DNA from: Solirubrobacter sp963798325
GTDB taxonomy: Bacteria; Actinomycetota; Thermoleophilia; Solirubrobacterales; Solirubrobacteraceae
Direction: 5' to 3'
DNA: 64,000 bases
Assembly: GCA_963798325.1 (NCBI GenBank)
Contig: CAWCSS010000003.1
Span: 434,001-498,000 of the forward strand
Under the pieces are notes generated by a model. That model ran no database searches, was not told the origin of the DNA, and saw nothing but the letters and a program-made list of their open reading frames with translations. The translations under genes were made by a program, and so were the position numbers. Within the stretch, counting starts at the first letter, position 1. Each line of letters begins with the position of its first letter. Shown piece after piece: positions 32,671 to 42,566 of this stretch.

Positions 32671-35600
32671 GCGCCCGTCTCCAGCAGATCGCTGAGCTCG
32701 ACCACCAGCGCCGGCGGCGGCTGCCAGGAGAACACGCCCGACCCCGCCGCGCCCGTCATCCCGCGCACGAAGAGGTACAGCACGCCGCCGAGATGGACCG
32801 CGGGGTCATAGCCGCGCAGCCGCCAGCGCAGGTAGCGGTGCAGCGCGGCCGTGTAGAGCAGCGCCTGGAGCGCGTAGTGCGCGGACATCATCTCCGCCGC
32901 CAGCGCCGCCGGGCGATAGTGCGCGGGCGTGAGCGTCTCGCCCGGCACGGCGAGCACGTTGGTCTTGTAGTCGACGACCGCGAACGCCTCCCCCACGCGC
33001 AGCACGAGGTCGATCGAGCCCGTCAGGTACCCGCGGACGCTCGCCCGCAGGTCCGGGTCCGACAGGCGCGCCGCGTACGCGGCCATCGGATCGTCGGATG
33101 CGAGGTGCGCCCGCAGCAACGAAGCGATCGCGCCGGGCGTGAGCTCGCCGACGGGCGAATCGCCCCCGGCCAGCGGCAGCTCGAACCCCAGCTCGTCCAG
33201 CCGGTCCGCGCGCGCCACATCGCACAACCGAACGCCGAGCGGCCCGAGCGGCGTCTCGAGCGCCTGCCGCAGCCCGGCGACGACCGCCGCCACCGACCCG
33301 ATCTCCACCGGCCGCCGCCGCAGCACCTCGCGCACCACGTCGGCGATCTCCTCGTCGGACGCCGCGAAGTCCAGCGTCTCGAACACCGAGTGCACGAACG
33401 TGCCGAAGCGCACGCCGCCGGGGATGTCCGCCAGCGGCAGCGACGGGTCGGCGACGATCTCCTCTTCGGAAGGCTCCGCCGGCTCGTCGTCGAGCACCGC
33501 CTCCTCCGGCTCGCTCGCCACCCGCGCCTCGTGCGCGCCCGCGGTGATGTCGCTGTAGGACGTCCGCCGCCACACGCGGTCCAGCTCGCGATCGAAGGTC
33601 GCCGCGGCCAGCCGCGGCGGCTCCTGCGCCGGTCCGCTCCACGCCACGGGCAGGCCCGAGAGCCCGGAGCGCTCGACGCTCACGCAGCCCGGCGCGGCCG
33701 AGGCGAGCTCGCGGAAGCGCTCCTGCGCCTCGTCGTCGCTCGGCGGCCGCGCGCCGCCGATGGCCACCTCGCCGTCCGGCCCGCGCGCCAGCAGCAGGCG
33801 GCTCAACGCCGAGTCCCGGCTGTTCCACGTGCCCGCCCACCACACGACCGCCTGATGCTTGGCGCGCGTCAGCGCGACGTAGGCGAGCCGCAGGTCCTCC
33901 CCGCGCTGCTCGGCGATGTGCAGGTCCTTGTGGCGCTTGTAGTCCGGACCGGACAGGCCGACGTCGATGGTGCGCCGATACCCGGCGCTCGGGTCGTGGT
34001 AGACGATCGGCGTCGGCTTCTCGTCGACCCACGTGGGCTCCCACAGGTACGGCACGTAGACGACCGGGAACTCGAGCCCCTTGGAGCGGTGGATCGTCAA
34101 CACCTGCACGGCCTCGGCGTCGGACTCCAGCCGCCGCGAGCGCTCCTCGTCGCCCTCCTGCTCGGCGCTCTGGATGCGCTCGCGCAGCCACACGGCGAGC
34201 GCCGCTGTGCCGAGCCGCTCGGTCGACGCCGCGCCGTGCAGCAGCTGGCCGACGTGGCGCAGGTCGGTGAGGCGCCGCTCGCCGTCGACGAACGACAGCA
34301 CCCGCCCCGGGAGGCGCTCGATCAGCGTGATCGTCTCGCTCAGCGATGCCAGCCCGCGCCGGCGCAGCAGCGCCGCCCACGCGTGCAGGCGCCGGTGGAC
34401 GTCCTCCCACTCGTCCTCGCCCGCGGTCGCCACCCGCTCCGCCGACCAGCCCATGAACGAGGTCATCGCCGCCGCCCGTGCACGGACGCTCGACTGCGGC
34501 TGTTCCAGCGCCTCGAGCAGCCGCAGCCACTCGCGCGCCGCGGGCGTGCCGAAGACGCTGCCCGCGCCGTTGATCACGACCGGCACGCCGGCCTCGTCCA
34601 GCGCGTCGCGGATCAGCAGCGCGTGGCGGTTGTAGCGGACGAGCACCGCGACCTCGCCCGGCTGGACGTCGCCCGTGCTCAGCAGCTCCACGAGGTCGTT
34701 GGCGACGTCGCGCGCGACGAACGCACGTGCCGAGTTCAGCGCCGCGTAGCCCTTGCCGGTGGTCTCGATCTGCGGATCGGACCGATCGACCACCCGCAGC
34801 CGCAGCGGCGCCCCCGGCAGCTCGCGCCGGCGCGACGGATCGGCGGCGCGGACGTGGAGATAGACGATCCGCGGATCGCCGAGCTGGGCGCCGCCGAACA
34901 TCGCGTCGTACGCGTCCAGCAGGGCCTGGTCGCTGCGCCAGTTGACGTCCAGCGTCGCGCTCTCGCCCGCGGTCGTCTTCGCCTCCAGGTAGGAGTAGAT
35001 GTCGGCGCCGCGGAAGGCGTAGATCGCCTGTTTCGGGTCCCCGATCAGCACCAGCGTGACCCCGCCGCCGCCGAACGCGCGCTCCAGGATCTCCCACTGG
35101 ATCGGGTCGGTGTCCTGGAACTCGTCGACCAACACGACGCGGTAGCGCTCGCGCAGGCCGGCGATCGCCCGCGGGCCGCCGCGGCCGGCCAGCGCGCCCC
35201 GCAGGCGCGTCAGCAGGTCGTCGTAGGTGATGATCGACAGCGCCCGCTTGCGCGCGTCGAGCTCCTCGCGCACCCGCGCCGCCAACCGCGCGCGCAGGGC
35301 CGGGAGCCCGTTGCCGGAGACGTCGCGCGGCTCGATCGGCGCGCCGGGGTTCTTGACCGTCTCCTGCCCGATCTGCAGCGCTTCGGCGCGGCTGATCTTC
35401 GGCGCGCCCTCGTCCTTCATGTAGCGGCGCACGTAGAGGTCGTCGACCACCTCGCCGAGCAGGTCGCTCTCGTCCTCGACGAGCTCCGCGTCGGGCTCGA
35501 AGTCGCCGCTGACGCCAAGCCCGCCGAGCACCTCCTGGCAGAACCCGTGCGTGGTGGCGATCGTCGCCGCGTCGAAGTCCGCCAAGGCCTTCAGGAGCCG

Positions 35601-35915
35601 TTCGCGGCGCAGCGCGATCTCCTCCCGCGTCCCGGTGGCGAGCAGTGCCACAACGTCGTCGAGGTCGTCGCGCGCGGCGCCGGCCAGCACCTCGGCGAGA
35701 TCGCGCTCGGCGGTGACCAGGCGCTCGCGCACACGGTCGCGCAGCTCGCCCGTCGCCATCCGCGTGAACGTGACCAGCAGGAGCTGCTCCAGCGGCGTGC
35801 CCTCGGCGACGTAGCGCGCGGCCAGCGCGGCGATCGTGTACGTCTTGCCGGTCCCGGCGCTCGCCTCGAGCACGGTCACCCCGGTCGGCAGCGGCCCGCG
35901 GATGTCGAACCTCAC
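32667..35915 (-). CDS. recB: Exodeoxyribonuclease V beta subunit (RecB)
   Basis: A 1082-residue UvrD-like helicase-nuclease. Walker A is ASAGTGKTYT, motif II DEFQDTDPIQW, then GDPKQAIYAFRGADI, the motif IV-VI region LTIHRSKGLEFPVVYVPY and RLAYVALTRAKHQ. The C-terminal nuclease domain has AVVDYKTN with the catalytic Asp and Lys. The start GTG 35913-35915 overlaps the recC stop (GTGA). Order recC-recB-recD is standard in actinobacteria. Confidence 0.95.
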   Translation of the reverse strand: MRFDIRGPLPTGVTVLEASAGTGKTYTIAALAARYVAEGTPLEQLLLVTFTRMATGELRDRVRERLVTAERDLAEVLAGAARDDLDDVVALLATGTREEIALRRERLLKALADFDAATIATTHGFCQEVLGGLGVSGDFEPDAELVEDESDLLGEVVDDLYVRRYMKDEGAPKISRAEALQIGQETVKNPGAPIEPRDVSGNGLPALRARLAARVREELDARKRALSIITYDDLLTRLRGALAGRGGPRAIAGLRERYRVVLVDEFQDTDPIQWEILERAFGGGGVTLVLIGDPKQAIYAFRGADIYSYLEAKTTAGESATLDVNWRSDQALLDAYDAMFGGAQLGDPRIVYLHVRAADPSRRRELPGAPLRLRVVDRSDPQIETTGKGYAALNSARAFVARDVANDLVELLSTGDVQPGEVAVLVRYNRHALLIRDALDEAGVPVVINGAGSVFGTPAAREWLRLLEALEQPQSSVRARAAAMTSFMGWSAERVATAGEDEWEDVHRRLHAWAALLRRRGLASLSETITLIERLPGRVLSFVDGERRLTDLRHVGQLLHGAASTERLGTAALAVWLRERIQSAEQEGDEERSRRLESDAEAVQVLTIHRSKGLEFPVVYVPYLWEPTWVDEKPTPIVYHDPSAGYRRTIDVGLSGPDYKRHKDLHIAEQRGEDLRLAYVALTRAKHQAVVWWAGTWNSRDSALSRLLLARGPDGEVAIGGARPPSDDEAQERFRELASAAPGCVSVERSGLSGLPVAWSGPAQEPPRLAAATFDRELDRVWRRTSYSDITAGAHEARVASEPEEAVLDDEPAEPSEEEIVADPSLPLADIPGGVRFGTFVHSVFETLDFAASDEEIADVVREVLRRRPVEIGSVAAVVAGLRQALETPLGPLGVRLCDVARADRLDELGFELPLAGGDSPVGELTPGAIASLLRAHLASDDPMAAYAARLSDPDLRASVRGYLTGSIDLVLRVGEAFAVVDYKTNVLAVPGETLTPAHYRPAALAAEMMSAHYALQALLYTAALHRYLRWRLRGYDPAVHLGGVLYLFVRGMTGAAGSGVFSWQPPPALVVELSDLLETGA

Positions 35916-38900
35916 TGGTCGGTCACCTCCTCGACCGCCCGCAGCCCGTCCCACAGGCGGTGCGCGTACTGCCCGAAGCGCGAGACCTCCGAGACGTCCC
36001 AGCGCTCGTCCTCGCGCGGGTGCGGCGCGAGCAGGTCGGCGAACGGCAACGAGGGCCCGAAGACGAGCTCGTGCTCGGGCTCACGGTCCTCCTTGCCGAA
36101 GCGGTCGGACTCCCACTCCGAGCGCGCGTTGCCGCCGAGGACGTACGCCGCCGACGTCCGGCAGGTGAGCGGCAGCGGCTCGTTCATGCCGCGGTCGTAG
36201 AGGTCGAGCAGGATCTCCAGCTGCCGGCGCGCGTCCTCGACCGCGCCGATCCGCGCGACGGTCACCGACGTCGAGTAGTGCGCCCCGGACTGCGCGCGCC
36301 CGATCGTCACCGCCTGGTAGGCGCCGCCGTCGGCGAGCAGCGCCAGCAGCCGCACCCACGCCGCGAGCCGGTGGCGCGGATTGACCTTGGAGTAGGTGAC
36401 CGTCGTGAGCACGTTGCCGCGCACGCCGGGAACGGTGCCCGTCAGACGGCGGCCGTCGAGATCGACCTTCACGTCCACGGAGACCGGCTCCTGCGCCGGG
36501 ATCAGCTTCACCGCCTGCTGGTGGATCGCGTTGACGACCTGCCAGACGTCGTCGATCACCGGCCGCCCGAGCTGGCCGGGCGGGAGCGTGCCGCGGGCGA
36601 TCTCGGCCCGGATGGCCGCGCGCCCGTCGGCGCCGGAGATCAGCGCGCCGAGCAGCCGCTCGCCGATGTCCCACAGCTCGAGGTTGTCGAGCTCGACCGG
36701 CAGCCCGTCGGCGACCTCGCGCGAGTAGTCGCCGACGCTGAGCCCGAGCCGCTGGCGCAGGAAGGCGCGCACCGGGCGCTCGATGAACTTCACGAGGTCC
36801 TCGAGCTCGACCGGGCCGCGCTCGCGCGGCGCGAGCGGCTCGACCATGAACGGCGGCCGCGCCGACCGCGCACCGGTCAGCGCCTGCGCGCCCTCCAGCG
36901 TCACACGGTCAAAGCTCCACGGGTTCTCGACCGAGAAGTTGCGCGGGTCGAACGGCTGCAGCGGGTGATCGGACACCACCCCGCGACCGACGACGTCGAG
37001 CAGCTCGCCGACGGGCACCGCGGGCGGGCGGGCGAGGTTCGTGCGCTCGTCGTGGCCGGTGTAGGTGATGATCAGGCGGTCGCCGGCGGCCATCAGCGCG
37101 TCCAGCAGCAGCTGGCGGTCCTCGCTGCGGGCGTCGCGCTCACCCACGTGCGGGTCGTTGAGCAGCAGGTCGTCGCCGTCGCGCGGGGCCTTGCGCGGGA
37201 ACGTGCCGTCGTCGAGCCCGAGCAGGCAGACGACCCGGTGCGGCACCGAGCGCATCGGCATCAGCGTGCAGATCGTCAGGTGCCCTGTCCGGAAGTTCCC
37301 GCGCGTCGGGCGGCCCAGCAGCCGCTCGGCCAGCAGCGCGCGGACCTCGGCCGGTTCGAGCTCACCGTCGTAGCTCGTGGCCTCGCGCTCGATGTCGTCC
37401 AGCAGGCGCTGCAGCTCCGAGCGCTGCCAGGCGTCGAGTCCCGGCGCCGCGGTCAGCGCGTCCGCGGCATTGGCCAGGGCGGCTGTCCATTCCGGCACGG
37501 TCTGCGTCTCGCCCAGGGCATCGATCGCGGCGCCGAGGCGCGCGACCAGCTCGGCGAGCTTGCCCGCGAGCTCGATCGCACCGCTCTCAACGTCGTCCAG
37601 CGGCAGCACGCCTTCGAACAGACCCTGGTCGGAGTCGGTCATCGTCACGCCCACGAGCAGCCGGTCCAGCCCGAAGCGCCAGGTGCCGTTGGCCAGCTCG
37701 GCGAGCTTGAACGGCGCGCGGTGCTCGGCGTCCAGCCCCCAGCGGATGCCGCTCGTGCGCACCCACTCGTGCAGGCGCGAGACGTCATCGTCGTCGAGCC
37801 GGAAGCGCCGGCGGACCGGCTCGCGCTCGGCCAGGTCGAGCACCTGCGAGGCCGTCACCCGCTGGCCGACGAGCTCCAGCAGCCGCGCCACGACGCCCAG
37901 GACCGGGTTCGTCTGGCGCAGCGAGCGGTCGGCGAGCCGCACGCGCAGGTCCGGCGGCCGGTCGCCCGCGGCCAGCGCGTCGAGCTCGTCGTCCTCGTCC
38001 TCGGAGATCTCCCCGGCCCCGAACGTCGCCTGGATCAGCGGTGCGAACGTCTCGATGTCCGGGCACATGACGATCACGTCGCGGGGCTCGAGCGTCGGGT
38101 CGTCGGCGAGCTCGTGCAGGATCGCGTCGCGCACGACCTCGACCTGGCGGGCGCGGCCATGGCAGGCGTGGATCTGGATCGAGGGGTCGTCGACGCCGGG
38201 TTCGAGGGGCGCGTCGGCGCGGATCGCGGCCTGCAGGCGGGCGAGCAGTGTGCCGCTCGACGGCTGCACCGGATGCTCGGTGCTGTTGACGTCCCCGAGC
38301 ACGAGCTGCAACTCGCGCGCGTCCTGCCCCCACGAGGCGAGCAGGCGGTTGCGGGCGAGCCGGGCCGTCGGGTCCTCGGCGCGCCGGGTCACGACCGGCG
38401 CCTGTGCCGCGATCCGCTCCCACAGCGTCGGCGAGGGGTGCAGCAGGAACAGGTGGACGTCGCGATGCTCGGCCAGCGCGCGCAACACCTGCAGCTGCGC
38501 GGCGGGCAGGCGCGTGAGGTTGAACAGCGACACGCGCGGCGGCAGGTCCACCACGTCGGGCTCGGTCCGCAATCGCTCGCACGCCGCGTGCAGCCGGGCC
38601 GCGGGATCGGGCACGCCGATCCGGTCGCGCAGGCGCGCGAACAGCCGCTCCTGCCAGTCCCCACGCTCCGTCCAGCCCGCGGACCAGCTCCGGCCGATGC
38701 AGCGCGTAGCGGTCGAACAGCCCCGCCAGGTGCCGCACGACGCTGAAGCGCCGGTGCGCGGGCAGCGCCTGCAGCCACGGCTCTGAGCCGACCAGCTCCA
38801 GCAGCGGCCACACGAGCCGCTCCGGCAGCCACGGGTCCGTCTCCGGGTCGATCCCCGAGGCCGTCGCCACCGCGGCGCCGGTCAGCCGGCGCGGGAACGG

Positions 38901-39083
38901 GAACTCGACGTTGGCGCAGATGCCGAGCGCCGTCGACATCCGCTGTGTGAGCCAGCGCTCCATCCCGCGCGTGGGCACGCACACGACCTCCACCGCGAAC
39001 GGGTCCGCGGGCGGATCGGCCAGCAGCGCACGCAGGGCCTCGGCCAGGCCGTCGGCGCGATCTGAGCGGTGGACGTGGAGCAT
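35912..39083 (-). CDS. recC: Exodeoxyribonuclease V gamma subunit (RecC), one apparent frameshift
   Basis: RecC, the chi-recognition subunit of RecBCD, with a dead helicase and nuclease fold. The N-terminal frame (from ATG 39081-39083) gives the family start MLHVHRSDRADGLAEAL and VPTRGMERWLTQRMS up to RYALHRPELVRG. At the GGG run near 38676-38678 the frame changes. The rest (DWQERLFARLRDRIGVPDPA ... CHGRARQVEVVRDAIL ... HRVVCLLGLDDGTFPR ... to VTDQ) lies one frame over. Dropping one G gives 1056 residues, a typical length. It begins 15 bp after rlmA. Confidence 0.88.
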
Positions 39084-39098
39084 TCCGGTCTACACGTT

Positions 39099-39914
39099 CT
39101 AGGCCTCGCGGCGGACGAGTTCGCCCCCCACGAACGTGTCGACGGCCACGGACGCGGTGACGCGCACCGGGTCGGGGAGCCGGGCGATCCGTTCCTGGAT
39201 GTCGTGTGCGAGGTGGTGCGCGCTCGGGCCCATCGCCGCCAGCGCGCGCACATCGGCGTGGCTGAGCGACATCGTCCAGTCCACCCGGTCATGGGCCCGC
39301 GGCCGCAGCGGCGCGAGGCTCGCGTGCAGGCGCTCGGGCTTCGCGGGGTCGACGTCGAGCAGGCCGAGCGGCTCGATCAGCTCGGCCAGATGGTCGGGCG
39401 TGGGCGTCACCACCAGCAGCGTCCCGTTGAGGATCCGCGCGATCTCGGGCCCGTTGCGCGGCGCGAAGACGTCGATCACGAGGTCGGCGGCGTTGTCCTG
39501 GACCGGCAGCGTGGACCATACGTCGCACGCCACCGCGGCGAGCCGGGGGTGCGCCCGGGCGGCGCGCTTCAGCGCGGGTTTGGACGTGTCCAGCGCGATC
39601 CCGTGCGCGCCGCTGTTTTCGAGCAGCGCGGCGAGATGGTGCCCGGTGCCGGCCCCGAGCTCGACGACCAGGTCTCCCGCGTGCGCGGAGGCGATGACCT
39701 CGGTGATGGGAGCGAAGTGCCCGGCGGCGAGGAAGGCCTCGCGCGCGGCGACCATCTCCGCGCTGTCCCCCGGCCCGGTGCCCAGCGACACGTAGCCCTG
39801 GCGGGCGACGTCGAACGAGTGACCCGCCTCGCACGTCAACGAGCCCTTCAACACGAACGGCGCGGCGCAGTGCGGACAGCGCAGGCGTGAGGCGACCTCG
39901 GCCAGCGCGGACAT
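39099..39914 (-). CDS. rlmA: 23S rRNA (guanine-N1)-methyltransferase, RlmA type
   Basis: A 271-residue methyltransferase. The N-terminal zinc-binding motif uses Cys13, Cys16, Cys28 and His32 (CPHC ... CEAGHSFDVARQGYVSL), the RlmA family signature. The SAM-binding motif is VVELGAGTG, with VIDVFAPRN further on. It methylates G745 or G748 in helix 35 of 23S rRNA; the Gram-positive form (TlrB/RlmAII) modifies G748 and can affect tylosin sensitivity, but which base applies here is not visible. It is divergent from the DUF429 gene by 20 bp and appears first in the recCBD operon. Confidence 0.9.
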   Translation of the reverse strand: MSALAEVASRLRCPHCAAPFVLKGSLTCEAGHSFDVARQGYVSLGTGPGDSAEMVAAREAFLAAGHFAPITEVIASAHAGDLVVELGAGTGHHLAALLENSGAHGIALDTSKPALKRAARAHPRLAAVACDVWSTLPVQDNAADLVIDVFAPRNGPEIARILNGTLLVVTPTPDHLAELIEPLGLLDVDPAKPERLHASLAPLRPRAHDRVDWTMSLSHADVRALAAMGPSAHHLAHDIQERIARLPDPVRVTASVAVDTFVGGELVRREA

Positions 39915-39934
39915 CGGTCGCCACTCTATTGGCC

Positions 39935-40705
39935 ATGAGCACCACGCTTGGCATCGACCTCGCGTCGCAGCCGGAGAACACGGCGATCTGCACGATCGAG
40001 TGGGCCGACGGCGCGGCGGAGGTCAAGACGCTGCTGCACGGCCGCCCGGACCGCTCGTCGCTGGACAACGCCGCGCTGCGCGCCGAATTGCAGGCCGGCC
40101 ACGCGAAGATCGCGATCGATGCGCCGCTGGGCTGGCCGGAGGCCTTCGTGCGGGCGCTCGTGGCGCACCGGGAGCTCGGGCAATGGCCGGACGCGCCGAA
40201 GGCGACGCTCGAACGCCGCTGCACCGACCGCTTCGTGATCGACGAGACCGGCAAGCGGCCGCTGTCGGTCTCCACCGACCGCATCGCCTACTGCGCGATG
40301 CGCTGCGCGGTCCTGCTCTCCGGGCTCGACGAGCCGCGCGACGGCTCCGGGCGCGTCGTCGAGGCCTACCCCGACGCCGCGTTGCGGTGCTGGCTCAAAC
40401 CGTCGTTCGAGGCCCGGCCCGTGCCGACCTACAAGGGCGCCGACGCCGTTGATCGCCGCGAAGCGCTCCTCACCGAACTGCTCGCCGGCCTGGGCGGCGG
40501 GTTCTCGATCGGCGGCTTCCGGGACGCGTGCGTCGCCTCCGACGACTGCCTCGACGCGCTCCTGTGCGCGCTGATCGCCCGCGCGGCGGACCGCAACCGC
40601 ACGATCGAGCCGAAGACCGAGGAGCAGGTGCGCCTCGCCCCGATCGAGGGCTGGATCCACCTGCCGGAGCCGGACAGCCTCAGCGCGCTATGCGCCGAGC
40701 GGTGA
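39935..40705 (+). CDS. DUF429 family protein (RNase H-like fold)
   Basis: A 256-residue protein of DUF429: LGIDLASQPENTAICTIEW at the N-terminus, KIAIDAPLGWPEAF, RCTDRFV and VVEAYPDAALRCW, with C-terminal ASDDCLDALLCALIAR. The acidic residues at these sites resemble an RNase H-like active centre, but function is unknown. ATG 39935 is chosen because GIDLA is the usual start. It converges with the NlpC/P60 gene, overlapping by 26 bp. Confidence 0.88.
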   Translation: MSTTLGIDLASQPENTAICTIEWADGAAEVKTLLHGRPDRSSLDNAALRAELQAGHAKIAIDAPLGWPEAFVRALVAHRELGQWPDAPKATLERRCTDRFVIDETGKRPLSVSTDRIAYCAMRCAVLLSGLDEPRDGSGRVVEAYPDAALRCWLKPSFEARPVPTYKGADAVDRREALLTELLAGLGGGFSIGGFRDACVASDDCLDALLCALIARAADRNRTIEPKTEEQVRLAPIEGWIHLPEPDSLSALCAER

Positions 40706-41255
40706 CGTAGTGGCCGCCCCAGTACGCGTCGGTGCTGGAGTGCTCCATCACGCCGGAGTTGGTCGCGGAGACCACGGTGGTGGCGCTGGTCGCGATCCCG
40801 ACGTGGGACGCGCCCGAGCCGGCGGTGCTGAAGAACACGAGATCGCCGGGGCGGATGTCGCCGCGGGCGACGGGACGGCCCATCGCCGCCTGGCCCTGCG
40901 AGGTGTGCGGAAGCGCGATTCCCGCGCCGGCGTAGGCGAACGCCGTCAGGCCGGAGCAGTCGAACGCGTCCGGGCCGCTGCCGCCCCACGCGTAGCCGTC
41001 GCCGATCTGGGCGACGGCGGTCTCGACGACACCATCGCTCTCACGGGCTTCGCGGCGGGCGCGTTCGCGGCGCTCTTCCTTGCGCTCCACGAGTGCGCGG
41101 ACGGTCGCGACCTGGGCGGAGCGCTCGATCTGGTCCTCGGCGTTCGGGAGTGGCAGGTCGTTCTGGGCTAGTGGCGCGGCGCTCGCCCCGGCGCGCGGCA
41201 ACGCGCACGCGATCAGCGCGGTCATCGGGACGAGCCACCGCCAGTGGCGGGGCAT
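40680..41255 (-). CDS. Secreted NlpC/P60 peptidoglycan endopeptidase
   Basis: A 191-residue exported cell-wall hydrolase. A signal peptide (RWLVPMTALIACALPRAGASA) is followed by a helical linker (residues ~45-70), then a C-terminal NlpC/P60 domain with catalytic Cys in DAFDCSGLTAFAYAGAG and His in SGASHVGIAT. The third polar position is Ser in VVSATNSG, a substitution also seen in other NlpC families. It cleaves peptide cross-bridges in peptidoglycan. A leader hairpin lies upstream. Confidence 0.9.
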   Translation of the reverse strand: MPRHWRWLVPMTALIACALPRAGASAAPLAQNDLPLPNAEDQIERSAQVATVRALVERKEERRERARREARESDGVVETAVAQIGDGYAWGGSGPDAFDCSGLTAFAYAGAGIALPHTSQGQAAMGRPVARGDIRPGDLVFFSTAGSGASHVGIATSATTVVSATNSGVMEHSSTDAYWGGHYVTARRIAR

Positions 41256-41278
41256 GGACAACGGGTCCTTTCGGTGGC

Positions 41279-41314
41279 AGGCCCGGGCGCAACGACGCGC
41301 CGACCAACGGGCCT
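41279..41314 (-). other. Leader hairpin upstream of the NlpC/P60 gene
   Basis: AGGCCCG (41279-41285) pairs with CGGGCCT (41308-41314), and inside it GGCGC (41286-41290) pairs with GCGCC (41297-41301). It sits 24 bases before the ATG on the minus strand. Actinobacterial NlpC genes are often preceded by a c-di-AMP (ydaO) riboswitch, but none of its conserved sequence is seen. Confidence 0.4.
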
Positions 41315-41364
41315 GGGAACGCAAACCACCGTAGCAGCAGGGGTATTTAGAAACCCACGGCGTC

Positions 41365-41411
41365 GCGAGTGTCGATTTGGTCAACCAGTGGTTGACCAAA
41401 TCGACTCTCGC
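41365..41411. repeat. 47-bp near-perfect palindrome, copy 1
   Basis: Two 22-base arms (41365-41386 and 41390-41411) match at 21 of 22 positions around a 3-base centre AGT. The inner core is TTGGTCAACC / GGTTGACCAA. A second copy lies at 63117-63163. It sits in the 174-bp gap between the NlpC gene and the small secreted protein gene. Confidence 0.85.
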
Positions 41412-41429
41412 TGCGGGAGACCGGCCCTC

Positions 41430-41816
41430 GTGCCGATCACCTGGGGAGTGAACCCCGCCACGATCCTCAAGCACCGTCGTCTCGCCGCGGCGGTCCTCGC
41501 CCTCGCCCTCGTTCCGGCCGGCACCGCCGACGCCGCGTCCAAGCACCGCAAGCACAAGCCCAAGAAGGCCGTCTCGACCAAGGTGGCCACCGCCAAGGTC
41601 GCCCTCGCCCCGGCCCCCGTCGCCGCCCCGACCGCGGCGGCCACCCCCGCCCCGACGGTCAACTCGGTGATCAGCATCGGCGGCTATGTCTTCTACAACC
41701 TGACCTACGCGCAGGCCGTGGAGGCCTACGCCGCGGCCGTCGCCGCCGCACCTCCCGGGTACGTCCCGCCCCCGGTCACGTCGATCTCGGTCAACACGAC
41801 GGTCGGCAGCTCCTAG
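41430..41816 (+). CDS. Small secreted Ala/Pro/Lys-rich protein, unknown function
   Basis: A 128-residue exported protein: a basic n-region and hydrophobic stretch (HRRLAAAVLALALVPAGTADAAS) form a signal peptide. A Lys/His-rich patch (KHRKHKPKK) and Ala/Pro-rich spacer follow, then a short domain with ISIGGYVFYNLTYAQAVEAYAAAVAAAPPGY. GTG 41430 has GGGAG upstream; GTG 41448 is an alternative. No family recognised. It may be a cell-surface or adhesin-like peptide. Confidence 0.6.
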   Translation: MPITWGVNPATILKHRRLAAAVLALALVPAGTADAASKHRKHKPKKAVSTKVATAKVALAPAPVAAPTAAATPAPTVNSVISIGGYVFYNLTYAQAVEAYAAAVAAAPPGYVPPPVTSISVNTTVGSS

Positions 41817-41871
41817 CTCACCCTCTCCGGGTGATCCGCGGTCACCTGCGCCGGACCTAGCGTCCGGCGTC

Positions 41872-42510
41872 ATGGCCGCGATCGCCCACCAACCGACCCG
41901 GGTCTCCACCAACACGCTGTTCGGCCGCGTCATGGGGCTCGTCGCGCTGACCGTCCTGTGCGCGACGCTCGGCGTCTACGTCGCCCGCGACTGGGGCGGC
42001 GCGACGTGGTTCATCGCGTGGCTGATCTCGCTCGGCGCCCTGATCGGGCTCCAGGTCGCCAACGCGCGCGGCAACTTCGGGCTGGCGTTCGGCCTGCTGC
42101 TCGTCTTCGGCTTCTTGATGGGCGCGAGTGTCGCGACCACCGTCAACTACTACGCGCAGACCGACCCCGAGGCGGTTCGCCAGGCGTTCGGCGCCACCGC
42201 GCTGTTCGTCGGCGTGCTCGGCGCCGGCGGCTACATGACGCGCAAGGATCTCTCGTTCCTGTACCGGTTCGCGTTCTTCGCCCTGCTCGCGCTGCTGCTC
42301 GCCGGGATCGTGCTGATCTTCGTGCGGATCCCGGCGGCGTACACGATCTACTCGTTCTTCGGGCTGGCGGTCTTCGGCCTCTACGTCGTGATCGACTTCA
42401 ACCGCCTGCGCCGGGCGGGCTCAGAGCAGGCGATCCCGCTCGCTGCGGGGATCTTCCTCGACGTGCTGAACATCTTCCTGTTCTTCTTGCGGATCTTCGG
42501 CCGCCGGTAG
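41872..42510 (+). CDS. Bax inhibitor-1/YccA family membrane protein
   Basis: A 212-residue protein with seven predicted transmembrane helices. The C-terminal part shows the BI-1 family pattern: FGLAVFGLYVVIDFNRLRRAG with the conserved Asp, and LDVLNIFLFFLRIFGRR at the end. Bacterial homologues (YetJ, YccA) are pH-sensitive calcium leak channels or FtsH modulators. It stands alone on the plus strand. Confidence 0.88.
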   Translation: MAAIAHQPTRVSTNTLFGRVMGLVALTVLCATLGVYVARDWGGATWFIAWLISLGALIGLQVANARGNFGLAFGLLLVFGFLMGASVATTVNYYAQTDPEAVRQAFGATALFVGVLGAGGYMTRKDLSFLYRFAFFALLALLLAGIVLIFVRIPAAYTIYSFFGLAVFGLYVVIDFNRLRRAGSEQAIPLAAGIFLDVLNIFLFFLRIFGRR

Positions 42511-42566
42511 CGCGCAGACATCGCCCTCGCACGCGGCCGCGTTCGGGTCGCCGAGCAGCTTCAGCT

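Noticed and set aside
32793..36200. A 1135-residue plus-strand open frame opposite recB
   Set aside because: Frame shadow of a high-GC coding region: Arg/Gln/Val-rich, no domain, and the minus strand has clear RecB motifs.
41256..41429. c-di-AMP (ydaO) riboswitch before the NlpC/P60 gene
   Set aside because: Expected from family context, but the conserved ydaO sequence blocks are not present; only a simple hairpin is seen.
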